Assembly (NCBI RefSeq): GCF_030247195.1
Contig: NC_080672.1
Coordinates: forward strand, 352,902,413-352,966,412
Source of the DNA: Topomyia yanbarensis
Lineage: Eukaryota > Arthropoda > Insecta > Diptera > Culicidae
Length of the DNA stretch: 64,000 bases
Reading direction: 5' to 3'
A model generated the notes under the pieces. It saw only the letters and a program-made list of their open reading frames with translations, ran no database searches and was not told where the DNA came from. A program made the position numbers and the translations under genes. Below, one piece after another: positions 21,586 to 34,589 of the stretch (position 1 is its first letter; each line of letters opens with the position of its first letter).

Positions 21586-23251
21586 TAGGGTTCGTCGCGG
21601 TTGCGGTAATTACCGCAACCGCGCGGGATTTACCGCACCCGCACCGCAAAATCTGCGGTGCGGTAAGACACTTTTTCCCGCAGATGCGGTGCGGGAGAGA
21701 GCTTTTACCGCGCGGTTTTACCGCAACCGCACCGCAAAATAAAATAATTGATAAGGTGATAATTTTGGTTATTATAAATTGATAAACAGACTGCTATTAC
21801 GAAAGAAAATTTAGCTGTGTCCGAAATAATTTGACGCCATTTTTTACAACATATTTTGGACACTAGTTATTTTATACTTCTAAGTAAAACTTCACAAACT
21901 AACCATTTCAAATACATAAAATGCAAGATCATTATAGAGACAAAATTATTAGATCATTTAAAAACAATAAATTTGTACTCTTAAATCCAATTTAAAAGTG
22001 CATCACTTCTCCCGCTTTCTGTTGGAAATCGTGGAATTATGAATCGTTTTCGAAATAAATTTTTCAACTGTGAATTTTGACTAATTTAAAGGAATTAGAG
22101 ATGAACTAATTATGCTGGGACTTTAACACAACCCAAAGAATATAATTATCTTCATCAAACCAAACGAATTTGGAGTAATTGGCGGTAAAGGATACAAATG
22201 TATGAAAAGCGTCCAAAATTAGGAGAGGTCCAAATTACGCCAAGTATTCTATCATTCGTTCATCAACATCGTATTTCTATCTTCTTTGATTGCTGTGTAA
22301 ATTCAATGTGAGTCAATGCAGTCAATTTTATTGGACTCTTTCTCAAATAGTATGCTACATAATTTTATTTTCGCGTATTTCCATTCAAATTTACGATATT
22401 TTTCTACCAAATGAAGTCCTAATATTTTTCAGTTAACCCTCCAGCACTCGCGCGAATGGTTCCTCGAATGAGCAGCCGCTGGTGCTGAAAGAAGATTTCG
22501 CTAGTGTTTCGGAAGGTGTTTCAGAAAATACAACGGCGCGTGTGCTGGAGGGTTAAGACTATTTTGTAGCTTTTTTGAAACTATTTTTGCCAAATACCAC
22601 ATCGTTTGACTCCCGTCCTTATTGATGAAATACAATATGTTTTTATTTCACTGTATTGGAATATATGCGCTACTATATAGAAGTACTAGTATTTCGACAT
22701 TAAATTTTTTGTTGTTGAAATTCCTTTAAGAATGAAAGGTGGTTTTTACTACGTAAATGCGAAAATTATCCATTTCATTTTCATATGTCTAAAACATTGA
22801 AAATAAGACAATTTAAAGAAAAAAATACTTCATTTCTTATTACATTTTTATTCCATTTTTTCAATTAACTGAAGGGTTGCTAAAATAAAAGTTTTCCTAT
22901 TACTGCAGTAGCACGTTTTTGAATGTATAATGTTTGCCTTAAAATGTACGGAATTTTATTAATAGCAAATGCAAAAGTTGATTTTTTTCTTAAACATTAT
23001 ATTCTGAGTCTATTAAAGTTAAATTTCGTGTAAATAAGAATAACATTTTATTATATATGGTTATACAAATGAACAATTTTTCAACACAATTTTTAAATAT
23101 AAAAAAAAATTACCGCATTTACCGCATTACCGCGCGGTGCGGTGCGGAAAATAAAGTGCGGTTGCGGTAAGCGGTGCGGTTTTATTATTTTCTTGCGGTT
23201 GCGGTGCGGACAATCCATTTACCGCCCACATCCGCACCGCGACGAACCCTA
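21586..23251. mobile_element. Non-autonomous hAT-type element inside the relic
   Basis: Inverted ends TAGGGTTCGTCGCGG are followed inward by many GCGGT / ACCGC words on both sides, a subterminal repeat pattern often bound by hAT transposases. A perfect 8-bp duplication, ATAGCCTG, flanks it (21578-21585 and 23252-23259). The 1666-bp interior is AT-rich with no transposase ORF. It interrupts the RNase H coding sequence of the older retrotransposon and itself hosts a piggyBac-type MITE. Confidence 0.9.
22437..22552. mobile_element. piggyBac-type MITE (116 bp)
   Basis: TTAA on both sides (22433-22436 and 22553-22556) and inverted ends CCCTCCAGCAC with further complementarity (CGCGC / GCGCG) are the piggyBac signature. 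No coding capacity. Confidence 0.85.
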
Positions 23252-25130
23252 ATAGCCTGTATGTACTGGTGGCGGGATGTAACAGTTTCCAGGGCGGTGA
23301 TTACCAACAGGAAGTCAGATAGTATAACGGTCGGGATGTCATCTGTTTTGTTGGCTAGCGCAAGGCCAATCGCTGCGGCTTCTGCTGAGGCGGAAAGCAA
23401 GGCCTGTGCTTATACCCCGGACTCCCACCCCAACTCCGTCGACTAGCTCGGACGCATCTGTGAAGAACCGGGCGTTTAGTCTGTGAACCGATCTTTCATT
23501 AGCTGGTAGAACTTAGCTAGGGCTACCTCTGGGGAGGGTTCAGCGCCAAGTGACCTAGATAAGCTGGTGTTCGTGCACGGATGACTTTCGTACCAGGAGC
23601 GGTCCCACGTTCTATGAAGACGTGTCAGTTGGGAAAGTTCCGTACCGGTATACTCCTGAAATATGTTTTGGACGGACTGCAGTAAGGCGCAGTCGTTACC
23701 CGATGTCCTCTCCTGATATCTTAGGGCATATCGGAGCATAATGTTGGCGGCTGCCCATCGGAAGGGGAGCTGATCATCGTCAACACTGGCAGCTTCCGCT
23801 GGGGTGCTTGGAAGTAGATTGGAAGCCAGTCGTATCGTACTTTTGCGCAGATGAGCCAATACAGTCATGAAGCCCTCCCAGTTGTGGCTTGTAATCTCGA
23901 TTCCATAGTAGATATTGCTATGAATAATAGTTCCTCCGACGCTGTGGGCGGTCTTCCTGTTCTCCGTTGGATGCCGGTAGCTGATGGTCCGGATTAACCG
24001 TTTCTTGCTTTCGCAATCTCGTTTGAGAGATTGAAAGTGCGGTATGAAGATCAGGTTTGATGCCGAGAACCTTGACTGGTCAACTAGTGCCAACGTAGTG
24101 CGAATTACAGCAGTGGGCGAGGGAGCACTTGGCAGCTGCCAGGTTAAACCCCACTGCTTCGGTCCACCGACTAACAGCGTCCACTGCAGCCTGCAACTTT
24201 ATTCTCACTCGGCTTGTTGACTTCCCTACTACTACGATTATGGGGTCATCGGTGTAGACAAAAATATGGACACCTTCTGGGAAGAGCGAGTTAATGCTGA
24301 CCAAAAACAGTCAAACAGTAAGCACACATCCTTGGGGGACACCGTTTTCTTCAGTGAAGATTCTAGATTGCTGATTACTAATTCCTACACGAAATATGCG
24401 GTCTTGGAGATAGTCCTTTGTGAAGCTGCTTAAATTTCCGGTTATTCCTCAGTTGGCCAGCTGTCGAAGAACTTCGTCTCGGCTAACCGTGTTGTATGCT
24501 TTGGCGATGTCTAAAATAGCGATGTCTGCGTGTTGGTCGTTGGCTAGAGCTTGACGAAGTGTTTCTTCAAAAGCACCAAGACGGGATTCGGTCCCCGCTC
24601 CTTTCCGAAAGGCAAAGTGGCGCTGGTCCAGATGGTGAGTCGTTTATTGACCATTCATTCCATAACCTTCCTGAGGTACGCAAGTAGGCTTATAAAGCGG
24701 AAGTAGTTCAGGATTCGGGGTCCTGGGGATAGGAATAGGATAGGATAGATTGGAATGGATTGGCCATCCCAGATACGGTTCAGACATTCCAGTAAAACTT
24801 TTTTCCCGGCGGGTGGAGCGTGTCGCAGTAAGGGGTATACGACATCATGAAGTTCAGCAGTTTGTCCGTGGGCAGCGACGAGGGCTGCTGTTAATTTTTT
24901 ACCTGAGAATCCCCTGTTGAAGTTTTGCTCAGTGTCTGGTGGAAATGATATCTGGATTCTACCGCGTTTCTGAAGGTGTGTCAGGAAGGTTGGCGAGAGA
25001 GCAGTGTCGGCGGACATAGTGCAGAAGAGTCTACCGAGATCGTCAGCAATTTCCTGTGGGTCAGCCGTAGTGTTCCCGTTGACAACGAGTGAGAAGCCAT
25101 CTTGCCTTCTCTTGCCACTGAAAGCATTCC

Positions 25131-25339
25131 CGAGCAAACGAAAAACCCATAATACCCCCATGCTCATGGGGGGTTTGACATGGGTGCTTGAAATGGGTTC
25201 AACCCATAAAAACACCATCACCATGGTCCGGTAGGTCCCATATAAAATACCATATACTGGTGTATTTATGGGTTATTGAGACCATTTTATGGTGTCTTGA
25301 TGGTTGTGAATTTTGACACGGACCATGTTTAAGGTTTTT
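25131..25339. repeat. Repeat-like block rich in AACCCATAA / CCATGGTC words
   Basis: A run of related words on both strands (AACCCATAA, TATGGGTT, CCCATG, CATGGTC) marks a small repeat that joins the truncated 5' side of the relic to the next fragment. No clean ends were found. Confidence 0.35.
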
Positions 25340-25582
25340 TCAAGGATCTATGTGGTGTTTGAACCGATGAGTATTTGCTGGGGTACCCATTTTAGAACCA
25401 TCCGTATAGAATGATATTGTACCGTGCGTTAGTATGAGACCGCCTTCATCCCATATCTGACGATCCACTATGTGGACCTCATATGAAATATCAAAGGTCG
25501 GTATAGCGTCCATTTTATCTTGAACTGTAGTCAAGACAGGGTTTAGTTTGAGTTCCTTTATTATACTCAAGTGACCATTCAA
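25340..25582 (-). pseudogene. RNase H-start fragment of another non-LTR retrotransposon
   Basis: The 80-aa minus-strand frame ends in GTISFYTDGSKM, the first motif of a retrotransposon RNase H, preceded by a connection-like segment. It cannot belong to the relic on its left, which has its own RNase H start near 23440, so this is an independent truncated copy of a related element. Endonuclease, RT and the rest of RNase H are missing. Confidence 0.6.
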
Positions 25583-25599
25583 ATCCCCATCAAATAGTG

Positions 25600-26330
25600 G
25601 TTTACCATTTCAAGGTTTTTTTAACTATTTGACGAGCACGAATGGTCAGGCGTGACTATTGTATCGGGAATCATGAACCAGTTCACTAACACATAAATAT
25701 TTTATGATTTCGTGCATCATTACACGATCACGAATGGTAAGTCGTGACTATTAGGTGTCATGAACCAGTTCACAAATACATGAAAAATATTTCATGGTTT
25801 TGTTAACTATTTCACGAACACGGACATTGGATCGTGAAGAACATGTTAGGAATCATGAACCAGTTCACGAATACATGAGTAATATTTGATGATTTTGTGA
25901 ACTCTTTCATGCGCATGAATGGTAAGTCGTGACTATTATACTAGGATGTATGTACCAGTTCACGCATACAGGAATACAAATGTTTAATTTGGTGATTTAA
26001 TCCACAGGCATGCACGGTCAGTCGTGACTATTATATTAGGAATCATGAACCAGTTCACGAATACATGAATAATATTTCATGATTTTCTGAACTATGCCAC
26101 GAGCACGGATATTGGATCGTGACTAGTATATTACTAGTCATTAATTAATTCACGAGTATTGAATGGATTCATGAATAAAAGTCTGAGTTTCGTTAAATAT
26201 TTAAAGAGAAAATATCTAGAATGTTTTGATTTTGTGAATTAATGTTCACAAATCTATGACTAACATCGTCAGTCAACCGTTGACTTTATGAATAATGTTC
26301 ATAAAATTGAGACTAGTTCAAGTAAAGAAA
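25600..26330. repeat. ~95-bp tandem array with palindromic words
   Basis: The phrase ATGAACCAGTTCACGAATAC recurs at about 25672, 25761, 25855, 25950 and 26045, i.e. every 89-95 bp, together with AATGGTAAGTCGTGACTATT and TTTCATGATTTTGTGAACT. Units are diverged and fade out to the right. Each unit contains several TTCA(C/T)GA / TCATGAA words so the array is rich in small inverted repeats. Confidence 0.85.
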
Positions 26331-27509
26331 ATCGATTTGGTAGTGACATGGCGAAAGCCGTGAGTTCACGAAATATTTTCTTTAATAAAAGCATTATGCG
26401 AACGTTACTGAAGAGAAATTGAACATAACTATAAAACACACGATTTTTGTTCATGGGCCTGTTTTCGTACCGTAAAAACGTGATTGTTCCATTATTCATG
26501 GCACTTTATTCACGATTTTGGGAACAATTTTTTTGCTTCAAACTGTCGTTGAAGGAATCTACAATCTTCAGTAGACCGGATGAGAAGAAACATCTTGAGA
26601 TCGTCTGCGAAGGACAGGCGTCGAGTCGTCAGAACTAGATGAATATCGTTGAAGTAAAGCAGAAACATCAGCAGTCCTCAGTGACTTCCCTGGGGTACTC
26701 CTGACGAAGAAATAAATATGAGTGCTTGACAGTCTCCAATGATAAGCAGTAGCTTCGTTCGGAAGTAAATTTTCGGATTCCAAATAGAACATTACGTAAT
26801 ACAACACTGCTTCAGCAAAGATTTCATCGTACCTTGTTTGGATCCAACGAACCGATTACCACATGCATTCGGACATTCACTGCAGTGGAAGAGTTTTTTG
26901 AATTTAATGAGTTGTCCAGTCGCTTCGTCAATAAGATCAGCCGCTCTACTGTGCTTTGATGTTTTTATTTGATGTGATATTGTTTTACTTTAGTTTATCA
27001 GATGTATTGTTATTTATATCTATCTATAACCCTATCTGTCCATTTAGACTCCAAAGTCCGATAGATGGATGGATATATTTGATATATAAATAAATTATTT
27101 CTCGATATGTATGGTAGGATCGAAACAACTGCAACAAACTACCGTTGATTCCAAGTCTCCATTTTAGCGATTGTTATATTATGGTTCACTTTTGACAAAA
27201 GCGGGAGATAGGTCTGTGTACTATGCGATATTTCTCCCTAAGATCTGTGTAGATAACATCGGTTTGAGCGCGACGTTCGAAAGTCTCTTAGTTATGTAGG
27301 ATGTTAGGCATAGTAGGTCAGTCACTGACCCTGACCAGCCATGTTGATTGTTACTTAGGAACTGTTTGCAGTGGTTTCACAATCACCAGATCGAACAACT
27401 TCGAGACAGCATTCAATGAAGTAATTCAACGGATATTATTGACGTCGTTTATTTATTTTTGCTGTATCGATTTTGTTGGCTTTTTTCAGCAAATTTAAGA
27501 CTAAGAGAA
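26331..27509. other. Unassigned sequence
   Basis: ORFs up to 79 aa, no domain recognised. Confidence 0.4.
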
Positions 27510-27735
27510 AACGAAAGCAATGAAATTGAAAGACGGGTAGGTATTCTAGAGCGAATCAGTTATAAACCTACAACGGAAAACTAGGACTAGGCAGGCTCAT
27601 ATGGATATGATCGAAAGGAAATGTAAAGAGTCCTTTGCCTTCTGCTAAGTAGCAGTTGGACGTTGCACCCAAGTCTACCGCATGGTCTTTGATAGAACAT
27701 AACTCATCATCATGTTTTACCGCCGACGCCGACAA
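27510..27735 (-). repeat. Dispersed repeat, copy 2 (reverse of 5082-5330)
   Basis: This is the reverse complement of the repeat at 5100-5330, ending at CATCATCATGTTTTACCG, exactly where the hairpin of copy 1 lies. The second hairpin arm is absent here. Confidence 0.6.
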
Positions 27736-27975
27736 AAGAGACTTCACAAATCCTAGCCTAGAACGACCATGACATCAATGTTTTCTTCTTCTGCTGGCAT
27801 ATTTATTTTTGCTTTCAAATAAGTTCAGGTAAGCGATGCGTAATATTTAGTAACAAAAATATCAAATTCTAATCACAACAATCTAATCATTACTGCATTC
27901 CATTTATGACATTGAAAAGGGTATGGTTCCTATTTTGGCCATATTTTCAAGGAATGCTCATAGTCCTTGGGGACC

Positions 27976-28210
27976 ATTCATAAATTACGTAATGTATTTA
28001 TGGGGGGAGGGGGTAGGACAAGTTGTGACATATGTGGGAGTGGGAGTAAGCTAGATCATTACGTAACATGTTTTTACTGAACAAAAAAAAATCAAAGAAT
28101 TTGTTACGTAGTAGTGAAGGGTGAGATAGAGAAATTTGTGACAATTTGTTATATGGGGGGGGGAGGTGGAGTCAATTTTGGACAATTTTCGCGTTACGTA
28201 ATTTATGAAT
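27976..28210. mobile_element. MITE with ATTCATAAATTACGTAA ends
   Basis: ATTCATAAATTACGTAA at the left and TTACGTAATTTATGAAT at the right are inverted copies. G-rich runs occur inside (28001-28015 and 28155-28165). No clear duplication was found; the right flank runs straight into the hairpin below. Confidence 0.65.
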
Positions 28211-28216
28211 TTATGA

Positions 28217-28286
28217 ATCATAAAAAAATACATGGAAATATTACACTGGACCTCCAGTGTAATATTTCCATGTAATTTTTTATGAT
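28217..28286. repeat. 34-bp-arm hairpin with 2-nt loop
   Basis: 28217-28250 and 28253-28286 are reverse complements with few mismatches (core CATGGAAATATTACACTGGA). It could be the remnant of an inverted MITE end or a cruciform. Confidence 0.85.
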
Positions 28287-28490
28287 TATCAGTCGTCAGG
28301 CATTTATGTTGGAGCTATACGGCTGCATTCCTTGTTTGAAGTGTAGTCATCAGAAAATGGGATGAATCAGACGATGGTTTTACACGAAAGAAAAATTATA
28401 TCAATTTGAAATTGAGCCTTTTTCTAAAAACTGGCTTACTATAATCATATCAGGTTCCTACTACTAATACATACTTCTGTAAAGAAATCC

Positions 28491-29628
28491 CTACCAATTC
28501 GTCCTACTTCCACTGCTAATTGAGCTATTTACGATTTGCTGAATCACCTCCGGTCCTTTTCGACCGATCGGGAATGCTTGATCGCAGCTCAGATTTTGCC
28601 TTCCGACTCGAATGGCATCCTCAGCTGCCGTTCCGGTGGTGAATTGCATTGCCCAGTCCGCACTGCTCAGTCCGTCGATCAGAGCTTCCAGCTTACTGGC
28701 ACGTTGCTGTTCCACATTGTTCATCGCGTCCTGTACGTACCAGCAGACCGTCCGCTGTGTGCAGGCTGTCGAATTGATGTTAAACTTTTGCAGGCTCTTG
28801 TCCGCAGCTTCCAGTAGTGTCCACAAGATGGTTTTGTTGAGTACTAGTAAAAGTTGTACTGTTGTTTAGTAGAATGTTTTTGGAAGTTATTATCACTTCT
28901 TCGGTTTACCCTTTTCAGTTTTTGGGAGCTCGGAACTTCCCGCTTGTTTCTGGTTTAATGACCCGTGAAGGGTTCCTAAGCTGTTTTTAGTTTTGGCAAG
29001 ATTCGCAAGGCCTCCTATGAAAGAACTCCCCAGAGCCAGAATACTGGCTAAGGCCACAGCTGCTATATTTACATTCAACACCGATGTACCCTAAAATATT
29101 GATGTGTTTATGATGGAGTTAACACGAGTTATCTAATGTGTTTAAATCTGTAGTGTGAACATAGTATAACAGATCACCTTTTGAAACGTGCTCATCATAC
29201 CGTCGACCGACTTTTTAACCGGAACTGAAAGAAATGGAATGGCGAAATCGATCTCGATCTGGAGGAAACAACAACTTATTAAAGAACCAAAATCATCCAG
29301 GAAACATTATCACACAACTCACCTCGATGTTATTATTTTTGGTCTGGAAGCTGATGAATCTTGGCTCGCGTTGATTCCTGGGACTTCTGATAGGTTTACC
29401 AATCTGTTTATATTTACTGCGGCGTTTTTCACTCAGTGTCAAGAAGGTGGCTTCTCTGTATATTGGCGTGTGCTGGTATGAATGCTGGTAGTAGATTCCA
29501 GTACTATTTCCACAAATGTTACTGGCTGGCCCTGCCTCGGCTATCGTTAGTACCGTTGCAGCTACTAGCAATACGACGAGGACCATCGCTGATGTTGACT
29601 GATGAAATGCAGCTAGCAAACTAAGCAC
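28491..29628 (-). CDS. Four-exon gene for an uncharacterised secreted or membrane protein
   Basis: I do not recognise the family. Proposed exons are 29628 (or the ATG at 29586)-29323, 29224 or 29210-29178, 29090-28910 and 28843-28491. Exon 1 encodes a signal peptide (core VLVVLLVAATVLTIAEA). Exon 3 has a hydrophobic stretch, AAVALASILALGSSFIGGLA. Exon 4 encodes a polar, probably helical domain with three Cys (STACTQRTVCWYVQDA and QNLSCDQAF) before the stop. Introns of about 65-100 bases have GT..AG ends, and the exon 2-3 and 3-4 joins keep frame. The exon 1-2 join keeps frame only if the acceptor is the second AG (exon 2 from 29210) or a weaker donor is used. Being open across three separate frames with matching splice sites argues for a real gene; a slightly damaged copy is the alternative. 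Confidence 0.55.
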
Positions 29629-30525
29629 GGCGAAACTAGTTCAAACGTTTTGTAAGACTTTTTTTGGAGTAAAGTGGAGGTATTGCCAAACAGAAGGTAT
29701 TTTTCTTTTACGAGTACCACAAAGTAGACATGTCAGTACTTCAAATAACACGCGCTTATGAGGTTAAAAGAAAGTGCAAAAATGGTGCGACAATTCCTCA
29801 TCGCGATGCATCACGAAATTATGCAATTATCTAATCCATCAAAATGAAATGCGGGAGAAACAATAGAAGCAATAATAGGGCGAATGAATGACAAATCTGT
29901 TACATCAGTTAAGCGATATTTGTCACTGTCACTGAACTAAGGTCGAGTATAAACTAGTCGGTGTTAAATCAGATCGGACTAAGGGACATTTTATTGATTT
30001 CGAGAAAAACTAGTTTAAAGGTTGAATCGCTGTATACTTTATGTTATCAATAGAGATTAATGTATGCCGCTACCCTGGATTAAGGTTATAGTTTTATTGC
30101 TGTCTGAAGAAGAATTTAAGTTGTTGAAAAATAACTAATTAAAAAACTTTACATCTTAGAAGCCCCCGTGGATTCTTTCGGTCTCTGAACCTTCAGCTGG
30201 CTTACGATAAACTTTTAGATAAAGCAATTTTAACTATAAATTAAACATGATCAGATTCATTGGCTACCAAGGCCATCAATTCCTTTGCAAATGTTTGGGA
30301 TTTGCGATCAACAAAGGGTCACTGATATGAGCAGTAAAATGTTTGGATTCGCACATTTAAACAACTGGCCATGTTATTAACCGATAGCAAAATGTTAGGA
30401 TTGGCAAATTCAGATTACTGATTAATCATTGATTATATTGATTATCTAAAATTGTTCCTGAATCCCTGGGAGGAATGATTTGGTATAGGTAACAATATGT
30501 TTGGCATGGCAAAATTACATAAATG
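29629..30525. other. Upstream region and degenerate ~70-90-bp repeat
   Basis: The upstream side of the gene has a weak TTTATA...TCAGT pair near 29945-29960 on the minus strand. Around 30280-30530 words such as AAATGTTTGGGATTTGC, AAATGTTTGGATTCGC, AAATGTTAGGATTGGC and ATATGTTTGGCATGGC recur, probably an old tandem repeat. Confidence 0.35.
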
Positions 30526-30533
30526 GTGACCAT

Positions 30534-32172
30534 TAGAGTGGCTCGCGGTTGTATGGGAAAACTTCAAAATGATTTAAACTAGCGAGCACAGCACTTTTTG
30601 AGTTCTTTTTGTGGTCCCAAATGCCTGCGCAAAGTTTGGGAGCGGTCGGTTGTTTTCCGGATTTGCGAATTGCGTTCAAAGTTTAAATGCGATTTTATAT
30701 GGGGAAATCAATTATTTTGCATTCATGTTAATAAAGTTCGTTATTTCATTCAATATGAAAAACCAGCTTCAGAAAACTATAGTTTAAACCTTGGTTAACA
30801 ACTTTGTCGAAGGCCGTAACTAGCTACGCGTTTTCAAAAAAATAGTTATAACGATTTTAAAACTTATAGTAAAATCCAAATGCAGAAATTGATTACTTTT
30901 TCCAACACTGCCATCGACATTTAAAACTTAAATAAATGAGAATATATTCATCACAGAGACTTGGTACCTTTGAATGAAATGTTCACAATGAATTGATGAA
31001 TATCATAGACGTAGTTAGAATATGAAAAGAAGAGGAGGGAGGGTCTTGTGTACTTCCCAGTCCCTTTTTTAGATTGTTTTGTATAAGACAAAGAATCATT
31101 ACGTCCTTGTAAATGTCAACGACTGAACTTTCTTAATATTTTGATAGACCAAAATATGAATCATACTACAATCTTTGTTGTAGGAATTAACATTTACAAT
31201 ATTTAGGATTTACATCTACAAATTTATGTGTTGTTTTTGCTTGAAGCAAAAACTAACTCTGGTCTGGAAATCGCGTTGGGTTCTAACCTGAAGTATATTT
31301 CTGGTTCGCCAACATCACTTCTGTTTTGCGTGAAGCTAACTCAATTTCATAAAAAACGCTTGTTTTGTAGTAACTATCTTGGTTTCGTTCCTAGATTCTC
31401 AAACGAAAACGTCAATAGCAACAATTCCGAGACTCCAGGGAATCTTAGGATATGCATTTTTTTAAATTCTGATTTTTAACGGTTAAGAAATAGGGTTTTA
31501 AAATATATAAAACTTATGAACCGTTGTGCCATTTTAAATGTGATATAAGTAGAGCCTTTCAATAGTAGCACTCTAACACGTAAGATTAATTTTCAATTCG
31601 GCGGTATAAATCTGCGTTGAAGATGTGCTCCTATGTTATACTAAACTATCTAAAAAGGGAACTGAGGAGTACACAAGCCACACTCCCTCTTCTTTTCATT
31701 TTCTGACTACGTCTATGTTATTCAGCAATTCATTCTGAACATTTCATTCAAAGGTACCAAGTCTCTGCGATGACTATATTCTCATTCATTTAAGTTTAAA
31801 GTATCGGTGTCGTGGTGTACTGACAGTGTTGGAATAAATAATGAATTTCTGCATTTGGATTCAACCACAAGTTTTAAAATCGTTATAACTATTTTTTGAA
31901 AACTCGTAGATAGTTACCGTCTTCGACAAAGTTTTTAACCAAGGTTTGAACTATAGTTTTCTTATTTCATATTGAATGAAATAGCGATCTTTATTAACAT
32001 AAATGCAAAAACAAAATAATGATTTCCCCATATAAAATCCCATACAAACTTTGAACGCAATTCGCAAATCCGGGAAGCAACCAACCACTCCCAAACTTTG
32101 CACAGGCATTTGGGACCACAAAAAGAACTCAAAAAGTGCTGTACTGAAAAATGTTATATTCGAGCCACTCTA
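30534..32172. mobile_element. Long-TIR hAT-like element
   Basis: Arms of ~550 bp (30534 to about 31090 and about 31627 to 32172) are reverse complements with moderate divergence. The ends are TAGAGTGGCTCG and its complement. An 8-bp duplication, GTGACCAT / ATGACCAT, flanks it (30526-30533 and 32173-32180, one mismatch). The TAGAG end and 8-bp duplication fit hAT. The central ~530 bp carry no transposase; the small ORFs lie in the arms or spacer and have no recognised domain. Confidence 0.75.
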
Positions 32173-32504
32173 ATGACCATGTTTGAAGCTTGGGCCTTAT
32201 AATACATAAGGGTTTGTTTCAGAATCCTTATAGAACGAGCTAAGTATCCTTAAAGCACAATTATAGACTATGAAGTACAGTTTTGGATTACTAGTTGTAA
32301 TGATGCATTGGTCGATTTGGTTATCTGACATTGTCGTGGTACATTTAGGAAAGCGCTAAAATTTACTAAAAGCAAAACGGTAGCAACATTTTTACATTTG
32401 TTATAAAAGAAATGTATAGAATTCGCTCAAATTTTCAAGATTTTTCTGAGGCCCGGAGGGCCGAGTCTTATATACCAATCGACTCAGCTCGACGATTTGG
32501 GACA

Positions 32505-32507
<3 letters not shown>

Positions 32508-32549
<42 letters not shown>

Positions 32550-32558
32550 TGTGTGTGT
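32508..32558. repeat. (CT)n then (TG)n microsatellite
   Basis: About 38 bp of CT repeats are followed by a short TG run. Confidence 0.97.
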
Positions 32559-32781
32559 AACGGACAAACTCTCATTCGTGTTTCTCAGCTATGGCTAAAC
32601 TAATCTTATCCAAATCAATTTCAAATGAAAAGCCTATCAGCCAGACAGAACGCTATTAAATGGTTTTCGGTATTAACGCTATTAAATGGTAAGTTTCCGA
32701 GATATTAATGTTTGAATGTGCGAAAATGGCGCTTTTGAGTTTTTTTAAATCACCTGCCAAAATTGACCACATAGACTAACA

Positions 32782-34275
<1,494 letters not shown>

Positions 34276-34589
34276 TTAATATTTAGTATCGATCAAATTA
34301 GCTTTTTTCTTGGTGGCGCGCTGAAAGCCTACGTTTAGCTGTAGGAGCGTGAAATTTATATTATTCTCATTTTCGAGACAGGATCGGTAAGCATGTTGTA
34401 CACCTAACTGTAGCCGCGTCCTTAAATCCACCAGCAACTCATCGGTATTTTGATGACTTTTTGTTGCGGGAGAGTAAAGCGACGCGCTGTGACACCAGTG
34501 CGCAACTTGTTTATGTTGCGCGAGAGTCACCAAAGAGCTCAACATCTCATCGTAAGGTGCCTGCCGATGCTTTGGTCAACAAACTGATC

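Larger units (their letters stand above)
20931..25130 (-). pseudogene. Decayed non-LTR retrotransposon ORF2 (RT and RNase H), split by hAT
   Basis: Reading leftward from 25130, short open pieces follow the order of an ORF2. An RT N-terminal region (25130-24655) shows ECLNRIWDGQSIP and later RFISLLAYLRKVMEW. A fragment with VYTDDPIIVVV, the RT active-site equivalent, lies at 24304-24080. The thumb/connection (24093-23476) is followed by an RNase H with RFFTDASELVDG near 23440, SAEAAAIGLALA near 23390 and VILSD near 23330. After the hAT insert it resumes with CWVPGHCGI near 21540 and a C-terminal CPICQT motif near 21260. Stops and frame changes separate the pieces, so it is dead. The endonuclease and ORF1 are absent. 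It belongs to a different family from the two intact elements. Confidence 0.8.

Noticed and set aside
25600..26330. CRISPR-like array
   Set aside because: The repeats are contiguous diverged tandem units of ~95 bp with no short constant repeat and unique spacers, in a eukaryotic context.
29935..29965. TATA/initiator pair as promoter of the four-exon gene
   Set aside because: The TTTATA to TCAGT distance is shorter than usual and such words are frequent in AT-rich DNA.
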